Source: Oscillospiraceae bacterium
GTDB taxonomy: Bacteria > Bacillota > Clostridia > Oscillospirales > Acutalibacteraceae
Assembly (NCBI GenBank): GCA_015066385.1
Contig: SVOJ01000001.1
Location: forward strand, 186,001 to 250,000
Direction of reading: 5' to 3'
DNA: 64,000 nucleotides
In this document: positions 1 to 8,349 of the stretch, piece by piece
Layout: every line of letters begins with the position of its first letter
How positions within the stretch are numbered: the first letter of the stretch is position 1
Position numbers and translations under genes: made by a program
The notes under the pieces: model-generated
Databases searched by the model: none
Seen by the model: the letters and a program-made list of their open reading frames with translations, nothing else
Told to the model about the DNA's origin: nothing

Positions 1-1
1 G

Positions 2-859
2 ATTTTTGTTATGATTTCCATTTCTGTTGCATCTGCAAAGCGTATCGTGGAAGTGCTTGAAGAAGAAAGCGACATCAAGCAAGCTGAAAATGCCGTCACC
101 GAAGTCAAAGACGGCAGCATCGATTTCGAAAATGTCAGCTTCAAATATTCCGAAAAAGCAGAAGTTTTTGCACTTGAAGATATTGATCTGAATATCAGAT
201 CGGGCGAAACCATCGGCATCATCGGCGGTACGGGATCGAGCAAAACAACACTCATTCAGCTCATTTCCCGTTTGTATGATGTTACACAGGGCTGTGTCAA
301 AGTCGGCGGGGTGGATGTCAGGGACTATGACCTGACCACATTACGCGATCAGGTTGCCGTTGTGTTGCAGAAGAACGTTCTGTTTTCAGGCACGATCAAA
401 GAAAATCTCCGCTGGGGCAATCCGGAAGCAACGGATGAAGAAATTGAACGTATCTGTAAGCTTGCACAGGCTTCGGAATTCATCGAAAGTTTCCCTGACC
501 GTTATGATACTTATATCGAACAAGGCGGCAGCAATGTTTCGGGCGGTCAGAAACAGCGTCTTTGCATTGCAAGAGCCTTGCTGAAAAAACCGAAAATCCT
601 GATTCTTGACGACTCCACTTCCGCTGTTGATACCAAGACGGATGCATTGCTCCGCGCTGCTTTCAAGACTGAAATTCCGGGTACTACCAAACTCATTATC
701 GCACAGCGCATTTCTTCCGTGCAGGATGCCGACCGTATTATTGTGATGGAAAACGGCAAAATCGACGGCATCGGCACACATGAAGAACTGCTTAGCCATA
801 ATGAAATCTATAAGGAAGTTTACTATTCGCAGGTCAAGGGAGGTGAGGACGATGAGTAA
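2..859 (+). CDS. ABC exporter subunit, degenerate-site half (5' partial)
   Basis: The gene enters from the left edge, so only the end of the last membrane segment and the complete nucleotide-binding domain are visible. The domain has Walker A (GGTGSSKTT), the signature VSGGQKQR and Walker B (ILILDDSTSAVD). The catalytic Glu after Walker B is replaced by Asp and the H-loop His by Gln (IIAQRIS), which marks the degenerate ATP site of a heterodimeric type IV exporter. Its canonical SGGQ signature would complete the active site of the partner encoded immediately downstream. The stop codon overlaps the start of that partner by 8 bases, so the two are translationally coupled. The exported substrate (drug, lipid or peptide) cannot be read from the sequence. 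Confidence 0.93.
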   Translation: MFVMISISVASAKRIVEVLEEESDIKQAENAVTEVKDGSIDFENVSFKYSEKAEVFALEDIDLNIRSGETIGIIGGTGSSKTTLIQLISRLYDVTQGCVKVGGVDVRDYDLTTLRDQVAVVLQKNVLFSGTIKENLRWGNPEATDEEIERICKLAQASEFIESFPDRYDTYIEQGGSNVSGGQKQRLCIARALLKKPKILILDDSTSAVDTKTDALLRAAFKTEIPGTTKLIIAQRISSVQDADRIIVMENGKIDGIGTHEELLSHNEIYKEVYYSQVKGGEDDE

Positions 860-2846
860 GCCTATGCCCAAAACCATGCACGGCGGTAAAATGCCGCAGG
901 GTGCACACGGAAAACCGAAAATGGACCCCAAACTCATCGGCAGATTGCTCAGGTATCTCATGCAGGATTATCCCGTGATGCTGATTGCAATTCTTGTCTG
1001 CGTTGTCCTCAATGCCATTATCGGTGTTATGCCTGCCATTTTCATTGAAAATATAACAGGTTACATTCTGCAGGGGCTTGAAATTGCAAGAGAGGCAGGC
1101 GGTATGGTTGCGTGGGAAGCCATTAAGCCCGAAGTTCTCAAAACCGTCGGCATTATGGCTTGTATTCTGTTTGCAGGTGCTGTCTGCGCAGGTGTGCAGG
1201 CAAGACTGGTTGCCATTATGACCCAAGGCTTTTTGCACAAAATGCGTCTTCGCCTGTTTGATAAAATGCAGGCTCTCCCCATTAAATATTTCGATACCAA
1301 CACCCACGGCGATATCATGAGCCACTACACCAACGATATCGATACGCTCCGTCAGCTCATTTCGCAGAGCATTCCGAGTATTTTCCAGGCTGTTATCACG
1401 GTTGTGGTTTTGTTAGGTGTCATGTCTTATTTCAGTATCTCGCTGATGGTTGTTGTGTTTGTCGGTGTCATTGCCATGATGCAGGTTACAAAGCGTGTCG
1501 GCGGTAATTCCGCAAAGTTCTTCATGCGTCAACAGCAGTCTGTCGGTAAGGTAGAGGGCTATGTGGAAGAAATGATGCATGGCCAGAAAGTTGTCAAGGT
1601 CTTCAACCACGAAGAAGCCGCAAAGCAGGATTTTGACACTGTCAACGAAGAACTGTTCCGCAACATGGAAACCGCAAACAAATTTGCAAACGTTTTCGGT
1701 CCCGTGATGAACAACATCGGTAATATTCTGTATGTTTTAACGGCATTTGTGGGCGGTCTGCTGATCACCTCGGGCGGCAGTTATAACATTTCGATTCAGA
1801 ATATCGTAACGGGCGGTACACTGGTTGCCCCGCTTGCTATCTCGGTTGTTGCTTCTTATCTCGGTATGTGCAAACAGTTTACCGGCAATGTCAACAACGC
1901 TTCGCAACAAATCAATTCCATTGCCATGGCAATGGCGGGTGCACAGCGTATTTTCAGCCTCATTGACGAAGAACCCGAAACCGATGACGGCTATGTTACC
2001 CTTGTCAACTGCCGTGAAGAAAACGGTCAGATCGTCGAATGCGAAGAACGCACGGGCAAATGGGCATGGAAACATCCGCACAATGCCGACGGAACTGTTA
2101 CTTACACATTGCTTCGCGGTGATGTGGTGCTCGATAAAGTCGATTTCTCGTATGACGGTGAAAAAACAGTTCTGCATGATGTGGACGTTTATGCAAAACC
2201 CGGTCAGAAAGTTGCATTTGTCGGCGCAACGGGCGCAGGCAAAACCACCATTACCAATCTCATTAACCGTTTTTATGATATTGCCGACGGAAAGATCCGT
2301 TATGACGGCATCAATATCAATAAGATCAAAAAATCTGACTTAAGGAGAAGCCTCGGTGTTGTGCTGCAGGATACCAACCTGTTTACGGGTACGGTTATGG
2401 ATAACATCCGCTACGGCAAACTCGATGCCACGGATGAAGAATGCATCAAAGCCGCAAAACTTGCCAATGCACATTCGTTTATCACCCGTTTACCCGACGG
2501 TTATAATACCATGCTGACTTCCAACGGTGCCAATTTGTCACAAGGACAAAGACAGCTTATTTCCATTGCACGTGCCGCGGTTGCAGACCCGCCTGTTATG
2601 ATCCTTGACGAAGCAACATCTTCTATTGATACGCGTACGGAACTGCTTGTACAGCAGGGAATGGATGCACTGATGAAAGGCAGAACCGTTTTTGTCATTG
2701 CGCACCGTCTTTCCACGGTCAAGAATTCCGATGCCATTATGGTGCTTGACCACGGCAGAATCATTGAACGCGGCAGCCACGAAAAACTCATTGCCGAAAA
2801 AGGGACCTATTACCGTCTTTACACCGGCGCATTTGAACTGGAATAA
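852..2846 (+). CDS. ABC exporter subunit, catalytic half (membrane domain plus ATPase)
   Basis: A 664-residue half-transporter with an N-terminal six-helix membrane domain (about residues 35-350) and a C-terminal ATPase. It has Walker A GATGAGKTT, signature LSQGQRQL, Walker B VMILDEATSSID with the catalytic Glu, and H-loop IAHRLST. The Glu and His are intact here while the SGGQ signature is altered to SQGQ, the mirror image of the upstream subunit, as expected for a heterodimer with one working site. An insert of about 30 residues rich in Glu, Lys and Trp precedes the ATPase domain. The start at 852 is chosen because GGGAGGTGAGG lies just upstream; an in-frame ATG at 780 has no such site. A Met/Gly/Lys-rich cytoplasmic N-terminus precedes the first helix. 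Confidence 0.93.
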   Translation: MSKPMPKTMHGGKMPQGAHGKPKMDPKLIGRLLRYLMQDYPVMLIAILVCVVLNAIIGVMPAIFIENITGYILQGLEIAREAGGMVAWEAIKPEVLKTVGIMACILFAGAVCAGVQARLVAIMTQGFLHKMRLRLFDKMQALPIKYFDTNTHGDIMSHYTNDIDTLRQLISQSIPSIFQAVITVVVLLGVMSYFSISLMVVVFVGVIAMMQVTKRVGGNSAKFFMRQQQSVGKVEGYVEEMMHGQKVVKVFNHEEAAKQDFDTVNEELFRNMETANKFANVFGPVMNNIGNILYVLTAFVGGLLITSGGSYNISIQNIVTGGTLVAPLAISVVASYLGMCKQFTGNVNNASQQINSIAMAMAGAQRIFSLIDEEPETDDGYVTLVNCREENGQIVECEERTGKWAWKHPHNADGTVTYTLLRGDVVLDKVDFSYDGEKTVLHDVDVYAKPGQKVAFVGATGAGKTTITNLINRFYDIADGKIRYDGININKIKKSDLRRSLGVVLQDTNLFTGTVMDNIRYGKLDATDEECIKAAKLANAHSFITRLPDGYNTMLTSNGANLSQGQRQLISIARAAVADPPVMILDEATSSIDTRTELLVQQGMDALMKGRTVFVIAHRLSTVKNSDAIMVLDHGRIIERGSHEKLIAEKGTYYRLYTGAFELE

Positions 2847-2858
2847 ACAACAACAAAT

Positions 2859-2900
2859 CAGCCCCGATACACATTTGTGCATCGGGGCTGCTCTTTGCCT
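2859..2900 (+). terminator. Intrinsic terminator after the ABC exporter pair
   Basis: A perfect 10-bp stem (CAGCCCCGAT at 2859-2868 with ATCGGGGCTG at 2881-2890) is followed by a T-rich stretch. It separates the exporter operon from the convergent gene that ends at 2905. Confidence 0.75.
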
Positions 2901-2904
2901 TGTG

Positions 2905-3864
2905 TTATTTTATTTCATTGTCTTTTTCAGTGATGCCGCCAATAAAGTAATCATCGAAATGGCCGATAAACACATTGTCTTCTGCCGTAAAAACGGTTTT
3001 GTCGGGGTTTTCGGCAATGATTCCGATGTTGGGTGAATCCGTTTTATCTGCGGCAATAAAGGCATTGTTGATGACTTTTACATCATGCACGTCGGGACGG
3101 AAGAAAATATATCCGCGGCTTTGCCCGAAGGTGCCGGACGGTCCGTCGAAAATATTGTTACGGATTTCAATGTGATTGTGATCGCAATTGCCGTGATGTC
3201 CGATGGCGGGGAAGCCGCCGCATTTGAAAATGTTGGACTCAATCAGAATGTTACTGCAGACGGTATCATCACTGCAAAAGTCGATCAAAGTGCCGTCACA
3301 GTTGTAAACAGGGCCGTAGGAGCCGTGTCGTGCTAAATCCAACTGCACTTGTTCATTATAAAGTCCTTCGTTGATGGAAGTATAGGAAGGACCGTCGAAA
3401 ATGCAGTTTCTGATAATCGTATTGGTTGTGCCGTTGATTTCAATGAAGTGCCACCGCGAGCAATGTACAAACTTGCAGTTTTCAATCACAATGTTGTTGC
3501 AGTGTACCGTGTTGAGCAGGGTTGATTTTTCCTGCATATCCGCATTGCCGTCGAAAACGCCGCCCGATATGATAACATCGTGGGTACCGCTGTAACCGCC
3601 CCATTCTGGTTCGGAATAGGAAGCAAGCAAATATCTCGTCAACGGATCACTTGTTGCACTTCGCAATAAAACAGCATTGTCGGATAATTTCAGATGCTGA
3701 TCGGAATAAAAAATAAGAGCTGCCGAAAGAAGATATGTGCCGTCCGGAAAATAAACCGTGCCGCCGTTTTTGACTGCATCCAGACAAGCCTGCAATGCTT
3801 TTGTGTCATCATGTATGCCGTCACCATACACAGCCGGATGCTGTTTTACATTGATAAATTTCAT
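2905..3864 (-). CDS. Right-handed beta-helix (pectate-lyase-superfamily) protein
   Basis: A 319-residue protein starting with the pectate_lyase_3-type opening (GDGIHDDTKALQACLD, residues 15-30), followed by repeated short strands with Asn/His/Cys ladders (for example NIVIENCKF, NTIIRNCIF, NHIEIRNNIF) that build a parallel beta-helix. Such folds usually belong to polysaccharide lyases or glycosidases, but no signal peptide is visible, so it may act inside the cell or be a non-catalytic carbohydrate binder. GGGAGGC lies 5-11 bases before the ATG. The gene stands alone between two terminators. The substrate cannot be predicted. Confidence 0.8.
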   Translation of the reverse strand: MKFINVKQHPAVYGDGIHDDTKALQACLDAVKNGGTVYFPDGTYLLSAALIFYSDQHLKLSDNAVLLRSATSDPLTRYLLASYSEPEWGGYSGTHDVIISGGVFDGNADMQEKSTLLNTVHCNNIVIENCKFVHCSRWHFIEINGTTNTIIRNCIFDGPSYTSINEGLYNEQVQLDLARHGSYGPVYNCDGTLIDFCSDDTVCSNILIESNIFKCGGFPAIGHHGNCDHNHIEIRNNIFDGPSGTFGQSRGYIFFRPDVHDVKVINNAFIAADKTDSPNIGIIAENPDKTVFTAEDNVFIGHFDDYFIGGITEKDNEIK

Positions 3865-3931
3865 AATTGCCTCCCTTATATCGTTTGTTTCATTTTAACA
3901 CAGGTAAGAATAAAAAAACAAGTATCATAAA

Positions 3932-3965
3932 ATGAAAAAAAAGAGATCGTGCGAACACGATCTCA
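3932..3965 (-). terminator. Intrinsic terminator for the small secreted protein gene
   Basis: The stem GAGATCGTG/CACGATCTC (3943-3964) is followed on the minus strand by a run of eight T residues (A-run at about 3934-3942 on the plus strand). It lies 15 bases after the stop of the gene at 3980-4585. Confidence 0.8.
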
Positions 3966-3979
3966 CATTTTTATAATTC

Positions 3980-4585
3980 TTATGCAAACAGGTCACCGAA
4001 CAGACCGCCGAGAATGCTGTCAATAGAATCGGAATCGGAATCAGCAGAATCGGAATCGGAGCCGGAATCACCGCTTACGCCACCGGTGGGTTCTTCAACA
4101 TCGGGAAGGGTGGGGAGAACAATAATGTAATCATCGTTCACACCGCCGTTGCCGCAGTTGCAACCGCTGTTGCTGCCGCAATTGCCGCAAGCTGCATTGT
4201 TGCCGCCGAAGGAAATTTCAATGTTGAACAGAGAAAGAATTTTGTACAGATAAGGAACAACAGTCTTGATGATTCTGTACAGGAAGCCAAGAAGAGTAGT
4301 GGGATCTTCTTCGGGCATAATGGTAATGTTGTTGTTGGTAACGTTGGTTACATTGTTGATGATGGTGGTGCACTCTTCTTTGGTTGTGCATTCGGGCTTA
4401 GTGGGGCAGGGAGGGGGGCAAACGGGGATGGTGGGACGTTCAGGCTTGGGGCAAGTGGTTGTGCATACGGGGGGCTTGCCGAGCGGGTAGGAACTGCGAC
4501 CGACAACGTTGGTTGCGGATGCTGCAATACCGAGACAGCTGAACATCATGACGACAGACAAGACAAGTGCAATAATTTTCTTCAT
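3980..4585 (-). CDS. Small secreted Pro/Cys/Asn/Ser-rich protein, unknown function
   Basis: A 201-residue protein with a clear signal peptide (Lys pair, hydrophobic core, cleavage near SAT at about residue 25). A Pro/Cys/Thr-rich segment follows (CPPPC, CPTKPEC), then an Asn/Thr stretch, a helical amphipathic patch (LLGFLYRIIKTVVPYLYKIL), a Cys/Gly cluster (CGNCGSNSGCNCG) and a Ser/Asp-rich tail (SDSDSADSDSDSID). I do not recognise a family. The even number of Cys residues suggests disulfides or metal binding outside the cell. The very strong promoter (TTGACA-17-TATAAT) and AAAGGAG site suggest abundant expression. The 1824-residue surface protein at 19305-24779 ends in a similar amphipathic helix. 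Confidence 0.75.
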   Translation of the reverse strand: MKKIIALVLSVVMMFSCLGIAASATNVVGRSSYPLGKPPVCTTTCPKPERPTIPVCPPPCPTKPECTTKEECTTIINNVTNVTNNNITIMPEEDPTTLLGFLYRIIKTVVPYLYKILSLFNIEISFGGNNAACGNCGSNSGCNCGNGGVNDDYIIVLPTLPDVEEPTGGVSGDSGSDSDSADSDSDSIDSILGGLFGDLFA

Positions 4586-4607
4586 TTCAAATCACTCCTT
4601 TGTTGCC

Positions 4608-4636
4608 ATTATAAGACAATTGTTAAATAATGTCAA
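4608..4636 (-). promoter_or_regulatory. Consensus sigma-A promoter of the small secreted protein gene
   Basis: On the minus strand TTGACA (4631-4636) and TATAAT (4608-4613) are separated by exactly 17 bases, a perfect match to the vegetative consensus, about 23 bases before the ATG at 4585. Confidence 0.8.
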
Positions 4637-4707
4637 GCATTATTTGTGTAAATTTTACTGCTTTGAGCGCATTTTTTTTGCGATTATTTTTTATCCGGAA
4701 AAAAAAC

Positions 4708-4721
4708 AGAACAAATGTTCA
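4708..4721. promoter_or_regulatory. LexA (DinR) SOS box upstream of dinB
   Basis: AGAACAAATGTTCA contains the Gram-positive LexA core GAAC-N4-GTTC (4709-4720). It lies 10 bases before the -35 element of the dinB promoter, so LexA bound here would block transcription until DNA damage. The spacing and the target gene both fit the known SOS regulon logic of Firmicutes. Confidence 0.75.
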
Positions 4722-4730
4722 CTTTTTTGC

Positions 4731-4759
4731 TTGCAAATCAGATTTTTTTGATGTATACT
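4731..4759 (+). promoter_or_regulatory. Promoter of dinB
   Basis: TTGCAA (4731-4736) and TATACT (4754-4759) are separated by 17 bases and lie about 30 bases before the TTG start codon. Confidence 0.65.
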
Positions 4760-4789
4760 GCAAGCAGGACTTGAAAAGGGGAGATATTT

Positions 4790-6028
4790 TTGAGCAGTAC
4801 GCGTGTGATTTTTCATAGCGATTGCAATGCGTTTTTTGCATCATGTGAAGAGAGGATGAATCCGTCTTTGCGGGATGTGCCGATGGCGGTTGCCGGAGAT
4901 CCCGAGAAAAAGCACGGAATTATCCTTGCAAAGAATGAAAAAGCGAAAAAATACGGAATTGTGACAGCCGAAACCGTCTATTCCGCATTCCGCAAATGTC
5001 CGTCACTGGTTACCGTTCCCCCGCATCACGAAGAATACATGCGTATCTCCAAAAAAATCAATGAGATATATTTAGATTACACGGATCTTGTGGAACCGTT
5101 CAGCATTGATGAGTCGTATCTTGATGTCACGGGAAGTCTTGCTTTGTTTGGTATGCCGGCCGAACAACTGGCGGACACCATCCGTCTGCGCATACAAAAG
5201 GAAATCGGTGTGACGGTATCCATCGGTGTCAGCTTTTGCAAGGTATTTGCAAAAATGGGAAGCGAATACAAAAAACCGAACGCAACAACCTGTATCACAG
5301 CTGATAATATTGATGAAATATTGTATGGACAACCCGTCGGTAATTTTTTGTTTGTCGGTGCTTCCACGGCGGACAAACTAAAAAAAGCAGGAATTTATAC
5401 CATCGGGGATCTTGCAAAGGCATCGCCGATGCAGTTGTCGCATCTGCTCGGAAAACAAGGATTATCCTTGTGGCAGGCGGCAAACGGGCAGGATGAAGAC
5501 CCTGTGCGTTCTTATTTTGAAAAGCGAGAGGTGAAATCCGTCGGCAATTCCATGACTTTTTCCAGAGATCTGACCGCCTTGTCGGAAATAAAATCAGCAC
5601 TGTCTGCTTTGTCGGCATCCGTTGCAGTTCGGCTTCGCGAGGAAAATAAAAAATGCACCTGCGTACAGGTGCAGATCCGCGATCATGATTTTAAAACGAT
5701 TTCCCGCCGGAAAACTTTGATGCAACCGACCTGGCTGCAACGGGAAATTACCGACGTTGCAGTTGAACTTGTGCTTGCCAACTGGAGTATCGGCAAGCCG
5801 ATCCGTCTTTTAGGGGTCACTGCCGCTGAATTGTTTAATGCGGATGAAGCCTATCTGCAGGGAAGTCTGTTCGGTGAAGCAGAAAGAAGTGAACGGCAGG
5901 AAAAAATTGAAGATACCATGTCTGTTTTGCGCAAAAAATACGGAAAAGCTGTCGTTTCATTCGGCCATTCCACGCACGAAGACCTCGGGCTGTCGGATTT
6001 TAACGAAGGACGCAAAAAGCGGGATTGA
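4790..6028 (+). CDS. dinB: DNA polymerase IV (Y-family translesion polymerase)
   Basis: A 412-residue Y-family polymerase. It opens with HSDCNAFFASCEE (first metal-binding Asp) and has the catalytic SIDESYLDV motif near residue 104, the palm segment VSIGVSFCKVFAKMGSEYKKP, a helix-hairpin-helix region around residues 185-210 and a C-terminal little-finger domain. The length is close to bacterial DinB, somewhat longer at the C-terminus. It copies past damaged bases at the cost of accuracy. The start is a TTG with AAAAGGGGAG 7-15 bases upstream; no in-frame ATG lies nearby. A LexA box directly upstream predicts SOS induction. It could be a UmuC-like relative, but no umuD gene is adjacent. Confidence 0.92.
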   Translation: MSSTRVIFHSDCNAFFASCEERMNPSLRDVPMAVAGDPEKKHGIILAKNEKAKKYGIVTAETVYSAFRKCPSLVTVPPHHEEYMRISKKINEIYLDYTDLVEPFSIDESYLDVTGSLALFGMPAEQLADTIRLRIQKEIGVTVSIGVSFCKVFAKMGSEYKKPNATTCITADNIDEILYGQPVGNFLFVGASTADKLKKAGIYTIGDLAKASPMQLSHLLGKQGLSLWQAANGQDEDPVRSYFEKREVKSVGNSMTFSRDLTALSEIKSALSALSASVAVRLREENKKCTCVQVQIRDHDFKTISRRKTLMQPTWLQREITDVAVELVLANWSIGKPIRLLGVTAAELFNADEAYLQGSLFGEAERSERQEKIEDTMSVLRKKYGKAVVSFGHSTHEDLGLSDFNEGRKKRD

Positions 6029-6029
6029 G

Positions 6030-6605
6030 TTATTGTTCGATTTTGACCAATCGTTGAATCATAATGTAACTCATGTATGCAAACATCTCTTTTGACATGT
6101 TTTCGGGATTTTCAAGCCACCGACGAAGCATGCCGATCATCCCGTCGGCAATGAAAACATAAAAATATTCAAATGTTTTTTCAAAGCCCTCCGGGTTGAA
6201 ATCTCTGAAATAGCCAAAGAAAAAGGAACTTAAAATTTCTTTCAGCCGTGCAAGAAAAGAAGATGAATTTGAATTGTCGATAAGCATGAGTGTTTGCTCC
6301 TTGTTTTCAGACAGCATGGTGAGAAGCCGCTGTAAGGAAACGAGCATATTGTGCGGAAATTCGCCGTCCACAAATTCATCTAAAATTGTTTGTACCCGCA
6401 AAAGCATCTGATTTTCAATGTCTTCAATCAGCCCGTTGATGTCGGGATAATGTGTATAAAAGGCATTGCGGCTGAGTTGGGCGCCTGCACATACTTCTTT
6501 GACCGTGATTTTGTTCAGCGGTTGTTGTTGTGACAGATGGGCAAGGCTGTCAGCCAATGCCTTTTTTGTTTTGCGGATACAACTGTATTCTTTATGTTCA
6601 GCCAT
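6030..6605 (-). CDS. TetR/AcrR-family transcriptional regulator
   Basis: A 191-residue regulator with an N-terminal helix-turn-helix (ITVKEVCAGAQLSRNAFYTHYPDI, split here only for description, residues about 30-55) and an all-helical ligand-binding C-terminus. The start at 6605 is preferred over longer forms because GGAGAG precedes it by 5-10 bases. It converges with dinB (1 base between stop codons) and diverges from the acyl carrier protein gene. The shared promoter region contains a 10-bp palindrome that may be its operator, so autoregulation and control of the acyl carrier protein gene are plausible. The ligand is unknown. Confidence 0.85.
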   Translation of the reverse strand: MAEHKEYSCIRKTKKALADSLAHLSQQQPLNKITVKEVCAGAQLSRNAFYTHYPDINGLIEDIENQMLLRVQTILDEFVDGEFPHNMLVSLQRLLTMLSENKEQTLMLIDNSNSSSFLARLKEILSSFFFGYFRDFNPEGFEKTFEYFYVFIADGMIGMLRRWLENPENMSKEMFAYMSYIMIQRLVKIEQ

Positions 6606-6642
6606 TGTCGCTCTCCTTTGAAAAAAAGTACACCATGTAACA

Positions 6643-6699
6643 ATTATAACATATGAGAGCAAAATGTCAATTGACTCAACAAAAAAAATCATATAAAAT
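6643..6699. promoter_or_regulatory. Divergent promoters sharing a palindrome between tetR and the ACP gene
   Basis: Leftward promoter: TTGACA (6665-6670, minus) and TATAAT (6643-6648, minus), spacer 16. Rightward promoter: TTGACT (6671-6676) and TAAAAT (6694-6699), spacer 17. The two -35 boxes abut and together form the perfect palindrome GTCAATTGAC (6666-6675), a natural operator candidate for the TetR protein. Confidence 0.65.
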
Positions 6700-6727
6700 G
6701 GATGTAATATGTATGGGGGCGCATTTT

Positions 6728-6949
6728 ATGTTGCAAAAAATAAAAGAAATTCTGTCGGCTTATGTGCCGGGAGATATTGAAAATATTACCGCAGACACGG
6801 ATCTGCGTGGCGATCTGGGGCTGACATCCCTTGAATTGGTGGACATGGCAGTTGCCATTGAAGAAGAATTCAATGTCACCATTCCGGAACTGACCATTGT
6901 AACGGGCAAAACCGTCGGCGATATTCTGAAATTGATTGAAAAAAAGTAA
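6728..6949 (+). CDS. Acyl carrier protein
   Basis: A 73-residue acidic four-helix protein with the phosphopantetheine attachment motif DLGLTSLELVDM (Ser in the centre, about residue 38) and the usual ACP tail KTVGDILKLIEKK. It carries acyl or other thioester-linked groups on a phosphopantetheine arm. The start at 6728 has GGGGG 8 bases upstream. No fatty acid synthesis genes flank it, so it is an orphan ACP and not clearly the housekeeping acpP. The divergent TetR regulator suggests a regulated, specialised use. Confidence 0.88.
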   Translation: MLQKIKEILSAYVPGDIENITADTDLRGDLGLTSLELVDMAVAIEEEFNVTIPELTIVTGKTVGDILKLIEKK

Positions 6950-6958
6950 AGAAAAAAT

Positions 6959-7008
6959 ACAGCGTACCTTCCGTTGCTTTTGGAGTGTACGCTGTTTTTT
7001 ATTTTTTT
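6959..7008. terminator. Bidirectional terminator between the ACP gene and the pyr operon
   Basis: The stem ACAGCGTAC (6959-6967) with GTACGCTGT (6987-6995) has a T-run on the right (plus strand) and an A-run on the left (T-run on the minus strand). It can end both the ACP transcript and the leftward pyr operon, whose last stop codon lies at 7008. Confidence 0.8.
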
Positions 7009-7430
7009 CAGTTGTCTTTTGCCTTGCTTTCGCAATAAATGCAGCGGTAAGTGCGTTGATCGCGGTTGGTCAGTTTGAAAATCTGCGGCAATTCCTGTTC
7101 AATGGAAGTGATGCAACGCGGATTGCGGCATTTGATCACATCATGTACTTCGTCGGGAAGTTCAAGATGAATACGCTTTGCAAGCACGCCTTCACGGATG
7201 ATGCTGACGGTGATGCCGGGATCCAGGTAACCGAGAATGTCGAGATTGATGTCAATCAGGTCAAAAATTTTAACAATGTCCTTTTTGCCCATTTTTACGC
7301 TGTCTGCATTCATGATCATGGCAACCGTACAGCCGAGATTGCCGAGTTTCAGAACATTGTAGATATGCATGGCACCGCCGGGCTTGATGTGGTCGAGCAC
7401 AATGCCGTTTGTGATGGGATTGATGATCAT
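7008..7430 (-). CDS. pyrI: Aspartate carbamoyltransferase regulatory subunit
   Basis: A 140-residue PyrI with an N-terminal allosteric nucleotide-binding domain (NGIVLDHIKPGGAMHIYNVL) and a C-terminal zinc domain with Cys in CRNPRC (about 103-108) and CIYC (about 131-134), the four ligands that join it to the catalytic chain. It gives aspartate transcarbamoylase its CTP/ATP feedback control. It is the last gene of the seven-gene operon and starts 1 base after the pyrB stop. Confidence 0.95.
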   Translation of the reverse strand: MIINPITNGIVLDHIKPGGAMHIYNVLKLGNLGCTVAMIMNADSVKMGKKDIVKIFDLIDINLDILGYLDPGITVSIIREGVLAKRIHLELPDEVHDVIKCRNPRCITSIEQELPQIFKLTNRDQRTYRCIYCESKAKDN

Positions 7431-7431
7431 T

Positions 7432-8346
7432 TTACTCTACCTCCAGCAGTTTCATGATGAGTGCCATTCGGATGATTTTGCCGTTGAATACCTGCTTGAA
7501 ATAGCACGCACGCGGATCATCGTCGATTTCAACCGCAATTTCATTGACTCTCGGCAGGGGATGCAGGACTGCAAGATCGGGTTTGGAATCCTTCATCTTG
7601 TCGAGGGTCAGAATGTAACTGTCTTTCAGGCGCAGATAATCCGCCTCGTTGAAGAAACGTTCTTTCTGCACGCGGGTCATGTACAGAATATCGAGTTCGG
7701 GCATCACACCGACAAGGTCGGTCGTTTCCACAAAAACAATGTTCTTGTCAATCAGATATTCCTGACGCAGATATTCGGGAATCATCAGTTCCTTGGGGCT
7801 GATGAGAACGAATTTCACGTTTTCATATCTCGACATAGCGCAGATCAGCGAATGTACCGTTCTGCCGAATTTCAGGTCACCGCAAAGACCGATGGTCAGA
7901 TTATCAAATCTGCCCTTTTCTCTCTTAATGGTCAAAAGGTCGGTCAGGGTTTGAGTCGGATGGTTGTGGCCGCCGTCTCCCGCGTTGATAACGGGGATCA
8001 GGCTTTTTCTTGCGGCAACAAGCGGTGCACCTTCCTTGGGATGGCGCATGGCAATGATGTCGGCATAGCAGCTGACAGTGCGTGCGGTGTCGGCAACGCT
8101 TTCGCCTTTTGCGGCAGAGGAAGAATTTGCTTCCGAAAAACCGAGCACACTGCCGCCCAGTTCCAGCATGGCCGCTTCAAAACTCAGTCTTGTTCTTGTG
8201 GACGGTTCATAAAAGAGTGTGGCAAGTTTTTTGCCGTCGCATTTGTGGGCATATTTGGAAGGATTGGCAATGATGTCCAGCCCTGTTTCAATGAGTTCAT
8301 CGATCTCAGCCGTGGTGAGATCGAGAATATCAATCAGACTTCTCAT
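7432..8346 (-). CDS. pyrB: Aspartate carbamoyltransferase catalytic subunit
   Basis: A 304-residue transcarbamoylase that condenses carbamoyl phosphate and aspartate to carbamoyl aspartate, the first committed step of pyrimidine synthesis. The carbamoyl-phosphate motif STRTRLSFE lies near residue 50, HPTQ ([11 protein letters not shown]) near 130 and the aspartate-binding HPLPRVNEI near 265. Full length. It lies between pyrE (3-base gap) and pyrI (1-base gap), consistent with a CTP-regulated holoenzyme. Confidence 0.96.
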   Translation of the reverse strand: MRSLIDILDLTTAEIDELIETGLDIIANPSKYAHKCDGKKLATLFYEPSTRTRLSFEAAMLELGGSVLGFSEANSSSAAKGESVADTARTVSCYADIIAMRHPKEGAPLVAARKSLIPVINAGDGGHNHPTQTLTDLLTIKREKGRFDNLTIGLCGDLKFGRTVHSLICAMSRYENVKFVLISPKELMIPEYLRQEYLIDKNIVFVETTDLVGVMPELDILYMTRVQKERFFNEADYLRLKDSYILTLDKMKDSKPDLAVLHPLPRVNEIAVEIDDDPRACYFKQVFNGKIIRMALIMKLLEVE

Positions 8347-8349
8347 ATT

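Noticed and set aside
6608-6727. Longer starts for the TetR regulator (to 6692) and the ACP (from 6653)
   Set aside because: Both would run through the divergent promoters and operator palindrome; the chosen starts have proper ribosome binding sites.
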